From an uncultured Actinomycetes bacterium (GTDB taxonomy: Bacteria; Actinomycetota; Thermoleophilia; Solirubrobacterales; 70-9), in NCBI GenBank assembly GCA_946886425.1, contig CAMPIP010000155.1, positions 1 through 5,643 of the forward strand: a stretch of DNA of 5,643 nt. The letters are read 5' to 3'. The number at the start of each line of letters is the position of its first letter. The stretch's first letter is position 1. The notes below the pieces were generated by a model. The model worked only from the letters and a program-made list of their open reading frames with translations. It did not search any database and was not told the DNA's origin. A program made the position numbers and the translations under genes. Positions 1-5,643 of the stretch are shown here, piece after piece.

Positions 1-1
1 G

Positions 2-781
2 CCCGCGAAGCCGGGGTTGCCGGCGCCGACGCGCGCGGGCGCCGCCGCGGTCTACATCCCCTCTTGCACGAACCGGATCTTCGGCCGGCCCGCCGCGGCG
101 AACGGCGGCAGCGCCGCCAGCCTCGCCGAGGCCCTGGTCGCGGTCTCGGGCCGCGCCGGGCTCCCGGTCTGGATCCCGGCCGACGTCGCCGGCAGCTGCT
201 GCGGCCTGCCCTGGAGCTCGAAAGGCTTCGCCGACGCCCACCGCCACAAGGCCAACGAGATGGTCGCCAAGCTCTGGGCCTGGAGCGGCGAGGGGGAGCT
301 GCCGGTCGTGATCGACGCCGCCTCCTGCACCGGCTCGGTCGCCGACCCCGGCGACGGCGTCCTCACCGAGGAGAACGTCGGCCGCCTCGCCCGGCTGCGG
401 ATCCTCGACTCGGTCGCCTGGGCACACGACCGCCTCCTGCCCAACCTCGAGATCGGCGCCAAGGTCGCCACCGCGACCGTCCACCCGACCTGCGCGACCC
501 GCCGCCTTGGCCTCACCCGCCGCCTCGAGCGCCTCGCCGACGCCCTCGCCGAGGACGTCCACGTCCCGCCGACGGCGACCTGCTGCGGTTTCGCCGGCGA
601 CCGCGGCATCACCCACCCCGAGCTGACCGCCAGCGCCACCGCCGCCGAGGCCCGCGAGGTCTCCGGCCGCCGCTTCGACGCCCACCTCTCCAGCAACCGC
701 ACCTGCGAGATCGGCCTCGAGCGCGCCACCGGCGCCCCCTACGAGTCCGTCGTCTTCCTGCTCGAGCGCCTCAGCCGCTAG
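2..781 (+). CDS. FAD/[Fe-S] D-lactate dehydrogenase-type oxidoreductase, C-terminal part (5' end outside window)
   Basis: The frame is open to the left edge, so the gene is partial. TTG at 17 would only be an internal codon, because the residues before it (PAKPG) continue the frame. What remains is two cysteine-rich CCG repeats. Repeat one has Cys at bases 65-67 (PSCTNRIFG), the pair at 197-202 (CCGLPWSSKG) and Cys at 326-328 (ASCTG). Repeat two has Cys at 491-493 (HPTCATRRLG), the pair at 581-586 (CCGFAGDRG) and Cys at 704-706 (NRTCEIG). These motifs are typical of the tail of long FAD-binding plus (Fe-S)-binding D-lactate dehydrogenases, which oxidise a 2-hydroxy acid on FAD and pass electrons through iron-sulfur centres to a quinone or cytochrome. 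The FAD domain should lie upstream and cannot be seen. Glycolate or another 2-hydroxy acid is a possible alternative substrate. Family assignment is strong; substrate is inferred. Confidence 0.83.
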   Translation, partial: PAKPGLPAPTRAGAAAVYIPSCTNRIFGRPAAANGGSAASLAEALVAVSGRAGLPVWIPADVAGSCCGLPWSSKGFADAHRHKANEMVAKLWAWSGEGELPVVIDAASCTGSVADPGDGVLTEENVGRLARLRILDSVAWAHDRLLPNLEIGAKVATATVHPTCATRRLGLTRRLERLADALAEDVHVPPTATCCGFAGDRGITHPELTASATAAEAREVSGRRFDAHLSSNRTCEIGLERATGAPYESVVFLLERLSR

Positions 782-793
782 CGCGGCTCGCTC
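764..793. terminator. hairpin at the junction of two convergent genes, possible bidirectional terminator
   Basis: A perfect 6-bp inverted repeat AGCCGC (773-778) / GCGGCT (783-788) encloses the loop TAGC. After a 4-base bulge (769-772) on the left arm, GAGCG (764-768) pairs with CGCTC (789-793), giving 11 pairs in total. It covers the stop codon of the oxidoreductase (779-781) and most of the SDR stop (792-794 on the other strand). There is no T-tract on either side, so it is not a classic intrinsic terminator; U-tract-less hairpins are often proposed to end transcripts in high-GC actinobacteria. In DNA this GC-rich, hairpins can also arise by chance. Confidence 0.42.
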
Positions 794-1637
794 AGTTGCC
801 GAGGATCTTCGCGTCGAGGTCGCGGATCAGCGACCTGACTTTCGGGTCGCTCTCCATCCGGCGGTCGAGCAGGGGGTTGACCAGGCCGCGCAGGGCGGAG
901 ACGTAGCGCCACCATTTGGGGACGAAGATGCGCGGGGCGCGTTCCTCGATGCCGCGGACGAGGCCGGCACCGGCTTCTTCGGGGGTGATCCGTTTCAGCA
1001 GCCACTCGGGGCTGAGCTCGCGGATCCGGTGGGAGTCCTCGCCGGAGAAGGCGTCCTGGACCATCCGGGTGTCGACCCAGCCGAAGTAGGCGACGCTGGC
1101 GCTGGCGCCGTGCGGGATCAGCTCGGTTCGCAGCGACCGGCCCAACGACTCGACCCCGGCCTTGGCGACCGCGTAGGGGCTGTTGCCCATCCCGTTGACG
1201 AAGGCGTAGACGGAGGAGACGACGACCATCTGACCCTGGCGCTCGACGATCTGCGGCAGCGCCGCGCGGACCGTGCGCCAGACCCCCAGCAGGTCGACCT
1301 CGAAGACGCGTTCCCATTCCTCGCCGGAGATCGCCCGGGCGCTCGCGAAGCCGGCCTGGGCGATGCCGGCGTTGGCGACGGCGACGTCGAGCCCGCCGAG
1401 CTTCTCGACCACCTCGGCGACGCAGGCCATCATCGCGTTCTGGTCGGTGACGTCGGCGGCCAGCCCGATCGCCCGCGGCCCGATCCGCTCCGCCGCTTCG
1501 CGCGCCTCCTCGGCGTCGAGGTCGAGGACGGCGACCGAGGCGCCGCGCAGGTGCATCTGGCGGGCGGCCTCGAAGCCGATGCCGCGGGCGGCACCGGTGA
1601 CCAGCGCGACTTTGCCGTTGAGGTCGAGGGCCGGCAT
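792..1637 (-). CDS. classical short-chain dehydrogenase/reductase (SDR), substrate unknown
   Basis: The gene encodes a complete 281-residue cytosolic NAD(P)-dependent oxidoreductase with a Rossmann fold. Visible motifs are the TGxxxGxG dinucleotide site (T14-G21, TGAARGIG), an Asp at the end of strand beta-2 (D39, which favours NAD over NADP), D62, NAG (89-91), and the catalytic Ser142, Tyr155 and Lys159 (YxxxK). The place of the helix-4 Asn of the usual N-S-Y-K tetrad is taken by Asp115 (VDLLG). A C-terminal extension of about 45 residues (RIFVPKWWRY... LRGLVNPLLDRR) goes beyond the minimal 250-residue SDR and may shape the substrate pocket or contact a membrane or partner. No membrane helix is apparent. 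The ATG at 1637 puts the first glycine motif at the normal distance. I see no Shine-Dalgarno sequence, but a TACGCT box ends 9 bases upstream. It is convergent with the oxidoreductase and divergent from the next gene. The substrate (alcohol, ketone, steroid or acyl group) cannot be told from sequence. Confidence 0.95.
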   Translation of the reverse strand: MPALDLNGKVALVTGAARGIGFEAARQMHLRGASVAVLDLDAEEAREAAERIGPRAIGLAADVTDQNAMMACVAEVVEKLGGLDVAVANAGIAQAGFASARAISGEEWERVFEVDLLGVWRTVRAALPQIVERQGQMVVVSSVYAFVNGMGNSPYAVAKAGVESLGRSLRTELIPHGASASVAYFGWVDTRMVQDAFSGEDSHRIRELSPEWLLKRITPEEAGAGLVRGIEERAPRIFVPKWWRYVSALRGLVNPLLDRRMESDPKVRSLIRDLDAKILGN

Positions 1638-1646
1638 CAGCGCGGC

Positions 1647-1652
1647 AGCGTA
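1647..1652 (-). promoter_or_regulatory. candidate -10 box of the SDR gene (TACGCT)
   Basis: Read on the minus strand, TACGCT fits the TANNNT -10 pattern of actinobacterial housekeeping promoters. It ends 9 bases before the ATG, so transcription would start at or within a few bases of the start codon (leaderless or nearly so). This agrees with the lack of a Shine-Dalgarno sequence. No convincing -35 is seen. Six bases of a loose pattern are weak evidence alone. Confidence 0.35.
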
Positions 1653-1683
1653 TCGGCCGCTGGGCGCATCCGTCGCCGCCGGG

Positions 1684-1689
1684 TAGGCT
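1684..1689 (+). promoter_or_regulatory. candidate -10 box of the 1697 gene (TAGGCT)
   Basis: TAGGCT fits TANNNT and ends 7 bases before the TTG start at 1697, the spacing expected of a leaderless transcript. The AGG inside it (1685-1687) could instead act as a short ribosome-binding site about 9 bases before TTG, so the two readings compete. No clear -35 is seen. It lies in the 59-base divergent gap, about 31 bases from the opposing SDR box, so the two promoters may interfere. Confidence 0.4.
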
Positions 1690-1696
1690 CGCGCCC

Positions 1697-2290
1697 TTGG
1701 CCGACCTCGGCGCCACCTACGCGGCCTTCGCGGCCGAGCGCGGCCTCGAGCCGCTGCCGGGGCTCGGGCTCGGGGCGCTGACGCCGCTGCTGGTCGAGTC
1801 CAAGCACTGCCAGCTCGAGCCGGCTGTCCGCGGCCGCCTCGGCGGCGATGTCGACGGCGTCGTCGGCCACCTCGCCTACAAGCGCAACAAGACCTTTCGC
1901 TTCAACGTCGCCCTGGTCGAGGTCCCCGGCTCGACCGCGCTGGCGCCGCGGGTCTTCTGCGTCCGCAAGGGCCGCAGCACCCGCGACGACGAGTTCTACG
2001 GGTTCGAGGCGCGTCACTCGAAGCTCTGGACCGAGAGCACCGGGCTGAACCAGCGCTACGTCATATCCACCAGCCCCTACCAGGACCCGAACTGGCTGCG
2101 GCAGCTGTTCTCGCCGGGCCTCGTCGACTACCTGGCGACCCAGCCCCCGGCCGACTTCTCCTTCGAGCTCGCCTACGGGGCCCTGCTCGGCAGCGTCGAG
2201 GACGACGACCCCGGGCCCGACGGCCTGGCGGCGCTCTGCGAGGCGACCGTCCGGGTCGCCGAGCGGATCGCCCAGGAGTGCGCGGAGTAG
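1697..2290 (+). CDS. conserved-looking soluble protein of unknown function, 197 aa
   Basis: I do not recognise a named family with confidence. The TTG start at 1697 is chosen because no ATG, GTG or other start lies close upstream in frame, no in-frame ATG follows near the start, and a -10-like or AGG element precedes it. No signal peptide or membrane helix is apparent. The N-terminal helix (residues 1-17) is followed by alternating beta segments (for example VDGVVGHLAY 52-61 and FRFNVALVEV 68-77). Next come a basic patch (VRKGRSTR 89-96), LNQRYVISTS (117-126) and an aromatic stretch NWLRQLFSPGLVDYLA (132-147), with an acidic loop at 168-172 and a final helix. This order, a beta sandwich with an 'xNxRYxV ... 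LxSPxLVxxLA' block, resembles hypothetical proteins common in Solirubrobacterales and other actinobacteria, but this is an impression from memory. Real coding is supported by codon bias and by the 2-base gap to the next gene. The function is not predicted. Confidence 0.78.
   Translation: MADLGATYAAFAAERGLEPLPGLGLGALTPLLVESKHCQLEPAVRGRLGGDVDGVVGHLAYKRNKTFRFNVALVEVPGSTALAPRVFCVRKGRSTRDDEFYGFEARHSKLWTESTGLNQRYVISTSPYQDPNWLRQLFSPGLVDYLATQPPADFSFELAYGALLGSVEDDDPGPDGLAALCEATVRVAERIAQECAE
2284..2287 (+). promoter_or_regulatory. ribosome-binding site (GGAG) that fixes the start of the membrane protein
   Basis: GGAG lies 5 bases before ATG 2293, inside the last codons of the preceding gene. It favours ATG 2293 over the upstream in-frame GTG at 2278, which would overlap the previous stop and add only five residues. 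It is the only clear Shine-Dalgarno sequence at a gene start in the window, and it fits a gene translated from the middle of an mRNA. Confidence 0.65.
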
Positions 2291-2292
2291 CG

Positions 2293-2739
2293 ATGCAGAT
2301 CAACCGCACCGGCTACTTCCTGATCGCCCTGTTCGGCGGGCTCGGCCTGGCGATGTGCGTGGTCCCGGCCCTGTTCGGCGCCGACCTCGAAACCGCGGCG
2401 ATCGTCGGCTCGACCGGCGCCATCTTCGTCCTCACCGCCGCCGGGCTCGGCCTCTACGCCCGCCACGCCCAGCGCAAGGCCGCCCACCACGACTGGATCT
2501 TCCGCAACGGCATCAAGGGCACCGCGACCCTGCTCGCGGACGGCAGCTCCAGCGCCACCGTCAACGAGATGCCGCTGATGAAGCTGAAGCTCGAGCTCGA
2601 CTTCCCCGGCCTCGGCCGTCGCGAGGTCAGCCGCCGCGAAGTGATGCCGGTCTTCACCGCCAACCGGATGGACGCGGGCCTCGTCCTGCCCGCCTACGCG
2701 AACCCCGAGAACCCGGCCGAGTTCGTGCTCGTCTGGTGA
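2293..2739 (+). CDS. small membrane protein with two N-terminal helices and a cytoplasmic or extracytoplasmic beta domain, 148 aa
   Basis: I cannot name the function. Residues about 8-29 and 35-55 are hydrophobic and form two predicted membrane helices with a short acidic turn (GADLE, 29-33). A basic and His-rich segment follows (RHAQRKAAHH, 57-66). By the positive-inside rule this puts the C-terminal domain in the cytoplasm, with both termini inside. The C-terminal 80 residues look like a compact beta barrel or sandwich: GIKGTATLL (73-81), a 'VNEMP' turn (90-94), strand LMKLKLELDF (95-104), REVMPVF (115-121) and a final 'LPAYANPENPAEFVLVW' block. The block order 'G-x-A-x-V ... N-x-x-P ... 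L-x-L-x-L ... G-x-x-L-P-V-x-x-D/N-P' is common in small actinobacterial membrane proteins of the DUF3592/SHOCT-associated kind; the match is from memory. It starts 2 bases after the upstream gene, so the two are probably co-transcribed and translationally coupled. Confidence 0.82.
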   Translation: MQINRTGYFLIALFGGLGLAMCVVPALFGADLETAAIVGSTGAIFVLTAAGLGLYARHAQRKAAHHDWIFRNGIKGTATLLADGSSSATVNEMPLMKLKLELDFPGLGRREVSRREVMPVFTANRMDAGLVLPAYANPENPAEFVLVW

Positions 2740-2743
2740 GACC

Positions 2744-2749
2744 TAGAAT
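2744..2749 (+). promoter_or_regulatory. candidate -10 box of ileS (TAGAAT)
   Basis: TAGAAT is a 5-of-6 match to TATAAT and stands out in very GC-rich sequence. It begins 5 bases after the previous stop codon and ends 9 bases before the GTG start at 2759, which implies a leader of about three bases or none. No good -35 is seen at 16-18 bases upstream (around 2720-2727). The only Shine-Dalgarno-like stretch, GGTGAG at 2735-2740, is too far from GTG to act normally. Confidence 0.55.
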
Positions 2750-2758
2750 CCGCGGCTC

Positions 2759-5643
2759 GTGCCCGGATTCGAGCCAGTCGACACCAAGCAGTCCTTCCCC
2801 GAGCTGGAGGAGCGGGTGCTGGAGCGCTGGCGCCGCGACGACGTCTTCGCCCGCCAGATCGCCAACCGCGAGGGCGCGGAGATCTGGAGCTTCTACGAGG
2901 GCCCGCCGACCGCCAACGGCCGCCCCGGCTCCCACCACGTCCTCGCCCGCGTCTTCAAGGACGTCTACCCGCGCTACAAGGCGATGTGCGGCTACCGGGT
3001 CCCGCGCAAGGCCGGCTGGGACTGCCACGGCCTGCCGGTCGAGCTGGAGGTCGAAAAGCAGCTCGGGATCTCCTCGAAGCAGGAGATAGAGGAGTTCGGG
3101 ATCGCCGAGTTCAACGAGCGCTGCCGCGAGTCGGTCTTCGAGTACGTCGGCGAGTGGAACAAGCTGACCGAGCGGATCGCCTTCTGGGTCGACCTCGACG
3201 ACCCCTACGTCACCCTCAAGGACGACTACATCGAGTCGGTCTGGTGGTCGCTGCGCCGCCTCTACGACGACGACCGGCTCTACGAGGGCCACAAGGTCGT
3301 CCCCTACTGCCCGCGCTGCGGCACCGCGCTCTCCTCCCACGAGGTGGCGCTCGGCTACGAGGACGTCGAGGACCCCTCCATCTACGTGCGCTTCCCGCTG
3401 CTCGGCGAGGACGGGACCGCCACCGGCGAGTCGCTGCTGGTCTGGACGACCACGCCCTGGACCCTCCCCGGCAACGTCGCGGTCGCCGCCGCGCCGGAGG
3501 TCACCTACGTGCGGGCGCGCGTCGCCGGCGGCCCGGGCGGCGAGGAGACGGTGATCGTCGCCGAGCCGCTCGTGGAGAAGGTGCTGGGGGAGGGGGCCGA
3601 GATCCTCGACCGCTTCCCCGGCAGCGAGCTGGTCGGGCGGAGCTACCGCGGCCCGGTCTTCGAGCTCAACGACGGCGGCCCGGCGGCGACCGGCGCCGGC
3701 GAGCCGTTCCGCGTCCTCGCCGGCGACTTCGTCACCACCGAGGACGGCACCGGCCTCGTCCACATCGCCCCGGCCTTCGGCGAAGACGACTACCGGGTCG
3801 CCGCGGCGGCCGGGATATTCGACCCGACCGCCCACGCCACCCTCTACAACCCGGTCGGTCTCGACGGCAGGTTCACCGGCCAGGTGACCGGCTTCGCCGG
3901 CAAGTTCGTCAAGGACCCGGAGGTGACCAAGGCCCTGATCGCCGACCTCGAGGGCCGCGACCTGCTCTTCCGCGAGCAGTCCTACGAGCACGCCTACCCG
4001 CACTGCTGGCGCTGCGGCACGCCACTCCTCTACTACGCGAAGTCGAGCTGGTACGTGGCGACGTCGCAGGCCCGCGACCAGCTGCTCGCCAACAACGAGA
4101 CGATCGGCTGGCACCCCGAGCACATCAAGGCCGGCCGCTTCGGCAAATGGCTGGAGAACAACGTCGACTGGGCGCTCTCCCGCGACCGCTACTGGGGGAC
4201 GCCGCTGCCGATCTGGGAGTGCGAGGACGATGCCTGCGACAGTCGGTACTGCGCCGGCTCGGTTGCCGAGCTGCGCGAGCGCGCCCGCGGCGGCGAGGTC
4301 CCCGCCGACCTGCACCGCCCCTACATCGACGAGGTCGTGCTCGACTGCGAGCGCTGCGGCGGCACGATGCGCCGGGTGGAGTCGGTGATCGACACCTGGT
4401 ACGACAGCGGCGCGATGCCGTTCGCGCAGTTCCACTACCCGTTCGAGAACGAGGAGCTGTTCGCGGAGCGCTTCCCGGCCGACTACATCTGCGAGGCGAT
4501 CGACCAGACCCGCGGCTGGTTCTACACCCTGCTCGCCGAGTCGACGCTGCTGTTCGACCGGTCCAGCTACCGCAACTGCGTCTGCCTGGGCCTGATCCTC
4601 GACCCCGAGGGCCAGAAGATGTCGAAGAGCCGCGGCAACGTCGTCGACCCCTGGGAGGTGATCGCCACCCACGGCGCCGACGCCTTCCGCTGGTACTACC
4701 TGACCGCCCAGCAGCCCTGGGCCGGCTACCGCTTCTCGGTCGAGATCGTCGGCGAGTCGGTCCGCCAGTTCATGCTGCAGCTCTGGAACACGTACTCGTT
4801 CTGGGTCCTCTACGCCAACGCCGAGGGCCTCGGCCCCGACGACTTCGCCGCCGCGCCCGAGCCCGCCACCGACCTCGACCGCTGGGCCCTCTCGCGCCTG
4901 CAGGCGACCGTGGCGACGGTGCGTGAGCGCATGGACGCCTTCGACTGCACCGGTGCCGGCAAGGAGATCGCCGCCTATGTCGAGGAGCTCTCCAACTGGT
5001 ACGTGCGCCTCTCCCGCCGCCGCTTCTGGGACGGCGACCGCGCCGCCTTCGCGACCCTCCGCCACTGCCTGCTGGAGACGACCGCCCTGCTCGCCCCCTT
5101 CATCCCCTTCCTCGCCGACGAGATCCACCTCAACCTCAGCGGCGGCGAGGACTCGGTTCACCTCCGCGACTACCCGGTGGCGGACGCGGCGCTGCGCGAC
5201 GAGGAGCTGGAGGGGGGGATGGAGGCGGTGCGGCTGACGGTCGAGCTGGGGCGCGCCGCCCGCGCCCAGGCGAAGGCGAAGGTGCGCCAGCCGCTGCGCC
5301 GCGCCGTGATCGTCGCCAACGACGCCGAGCGGGCCGCGATCGAGGCCCGCGCCGACCTCGTCACCGCCGAGCTCAACGTCAAGGAGCTCGACTTCGTCAG
5401 CGACGCGGGGGAGCTGGTCAGCTACACGGTCAAGCCCAACTACCGCGCCCTCGGGCCCCGCTTCGGCAAGGACATGCCGCAGGTGGCGGCCGCGGTCGAG
5501 GCGCTCGACGCCGCCCACGTCGCCAAGGCACTCGCCGACGGCGGCGAGATCGGCATCGCCATCAACGGCAGCGACCACACCCTCGGCCCCGACGACGTCA
5601 GCCTCGCCCTGCAGCCGCTCGAGGGCTACGAGGTCGAGGCCGA
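2759..5643 (+). CDS. ileS: isoleucyl-tRNA synthetase, type 2 (IleRS2), with altered GxHH signature; 3' end outside window
   Basis: This cytosolic class Ia enzyme charges tRNA-Ile with isoleucine using ATP. The frame runs unbroken for 961 codons to the right edge; type 2 enzymes are about 1,030-1,060 residues, so roughly 70-100 are missing. GTG 2759 gives the normal N-terminus (PVDTKQSFPELEERVLERW). The HIGH region reads YEGPPTANGRPGSHHVL, with G57-S58-H59-H60 in place of HxGH. GWDCHGLPVE (86-95) follows. The CP1 editing domain (about 180-420) has TTTPWTLP (230-237) and GTGLVHIAPAFGEDDY (330-345), including His335 and Asp344, which match E. coli His333 and Asp342, so editing of Val-tRNA-Ile should be intact. 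Then come SRDRYWGTPLPIW (474-486), DTWYDSGAMPF (545-555), DQTRGWFYTLL (582-592), KMSKS (620-624) and the anticodon-binding helical domain (about 700-850, SNWYVRLSRRRFW at 745-757). Cys pairs occur at 184/187, 416/419 and 530/533. GRPGSHHV and the motif wording mark it as the eukaryote-like type rather than the E. coli type. Confidence 0.98.
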   Translation, partial: MPGFEPVDTKQSFPELEERVLERWRRDDVFARQIANREGAEIWSFYEGPPTANGRPGSHHVLARVFKDVYPRYKAMCGYRVPRKAGWDCHGLPVELEVEKQLGISSKQEIEEFGIAEFNERCRESVFEYVGEWNKLTERIAFWVDLDDPYVTLKDDYIESVWWSLRRLYDDDRLYEGHKVVPYCPRCGTALSSHEVALGYEDVEDPSIYVRFPLLGEDGTATGESLLVWTTTPWTLPGNVAVAAAPEVTYVRARVAGGPGGEETVIVAEPLVEKVLGEGAEILDRFPGSELVGRSYRGPVFELNDGGPAATGAGEPFRVLAGDFVTTEDGTGLVHIAPAFGEDDYRVAAAAGIFDPTAHATLYNPVGLDGRFTGQVTGFAGKFVKDPEVTKALIADLEGRDLLFREQSYEHAYPHCWRCGTPLLYYAKSSWYVATSQARDQLLANNETIGWHPEHIKAGRFGKWLENNVDWALSRDRYWGTPLPIWECEDDACDSRYCAGSVAELRERARGGEVPADLHRPYIDEVVLDCERCGGTMRRVESVIDTWYDSGAMPFAQFHYPFENEELFAERFPADYICEAIDQTRGWFYTLLAESTLLFDRSSYRNCVCLGLILDPEGQKMSKSRGNVVDPWEVIATHGADAFRWYYLTAQQPWAGYRFSVEIVGESVRQFMLQLWNTYSFWVLYANAEGLGPDDFAAAPEPATDLDRWALSRLQATVATVRERMDAFDCTGAGKEIAAYVEELSNWYVRLSRRRFWDGDRAAFATLRHCLLETTALLAPFIPFLADEIHLNLSGGEDSVHLRDYPVADAALRDEELEGGMEAVRLTVELGRAARAQAKAKVRQPLRRAVIVANDAERAAIEARADLVTAELNVKELDFVSDAGELVSYTVKPNYRALGPRFGKDMPQVAAAVEALDAAHVAKALADGGEIGIAINGSDHTLGPDDVSLALQPLEGYEVEA

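Noticed and set aside
17..19. TTG at 17 as the real start of the first gene.
   Set aside because: The protein from here would lack the FAD domain expected of the family, and the frame stays open to the window edge, so the gene most likely begins upstream.
52..906. Frames of 225 codons (minus, 52-729) and 280 codons (plus, 64-906) over the oxidoreductase gene.
   Set aside because: Both are Arg/Pro/Ala/Ser-rich shadows; the true frame shows both CCG repeats and ends at 781.
778..1716. Open frames of 312 codons (minus) and 250 codons (plus, 1029-1781) across the SDR gene.
   Set aside because: The SDR frame has full family motifs. The plus-strand frame is in codon register with it and the other is an Arg/Pro-rich shifted frame.
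2278..2292. GTG at 2278 as start of the membrane protein.
   Set aside because: It adds five residues with no helix content and overlaps the upstream gene; GGAG at 2284-2287 is placed correctly for ATG 2293.
2986..4926. A 646-codon plus-strand frame inside ileS.
   Set aside because: It overlaps the certain ileS frame; its product is almost all R, P, G, A and L, as expected of a shifted GC-rich frame.
5212..5221. A run of seven G directly before an in-frame ATG in ileS, as a slippage site or internal start.
   Set aside because: The frame is intact through it and homology continues on both sides. G-rich runs before ATG are likely by chance at this GC content.
2654..5578. A 974-codon open frame on the minus strand covering nearly all of ileS.
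   Set aside because: Its codons are in exact register with the ileS codons, so a stop would need a TTA, CTA or TCA codon in ileS, and this GC-rich gene uses none there. The translation is low-complexity (rich in V, A, G, E, D, L, R) with no domain. It is a shadow of codon bias.
1..5643. A mobile element, CRISPR array, toxin-antitoxin or defence system.
   Set aside because: No direct repeats, terminal inverted repeats, integrase or nuclease motifs are visible, and composition is even across the window.

Overview
This 5,643-base window is very GC-rich and densely coded, with third codon positions almost always G or C. The gene content, the eukaryote-like (type 2) isoleucyl-tRNA synthetase and the GTG/TTG starts suggest a high-GC actinobacterium. 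The Thermoleophilia/Solirubrobacterales group is my best guess, from the general look of the proteins and not from a search. No mobile element, CRISPR array, tRNA or rRNA is visible. The window reads as ordinary chromosome.

Layout, left to right. (1) Bases 2-781 (+) are the 3' end of an FAD/iron-sulfur oxidoreductase of the D-lactate dehydrogenase type; only its two C-terminal cysteine-rich (CCG) repeats are inside the window. (2) Bases 792-1637 (-) hold a complete short-chain dehydrogenase/reductase (SDR) facing gene 1 tail to tail, with 10 bases between stop codons and a hairpin across the junction. (3) A 59-base divergent gap (1638-1696) leads into 1697-2290 (+), a soluble 197-residue protein of unknown function with a TTG start. 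(4) Two bases later, 2293-2739 (+) encodes a 148-residue protein with two membrane helices and a small beta-rich C-terminal domain. (5) From 2759 to the right edge (+) runs ileS, 961 codons of an isoleucyl-tRNA synthetase cut off by the window end. This is the largest and most certain gene.

Genes 3, 4 and 5 lie in the same direction with gaps of 2 and 19 bases, so they may share a transcript. A TANNNT-type -10 box directly before ileS suggests it also has its own, nearly leaderless, start. The same arrangement (TANNNT ending 7-9 bases before the start codon) is found before gene 3 and the SDR gene.

The most notable point is in IleRS. The class I signature normally written HxGH reads G-S-H-H (residues 57-60). 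This is the swapped GxHH form reported for IleRS2 enzymes with extreme mupirocin resistance. All other catalytic and editing motifs are intact, so the enzyme is very probably active. I see no wholly new multi-gene system here; genes 3 and 4 are the only truly uncharacterised pair.
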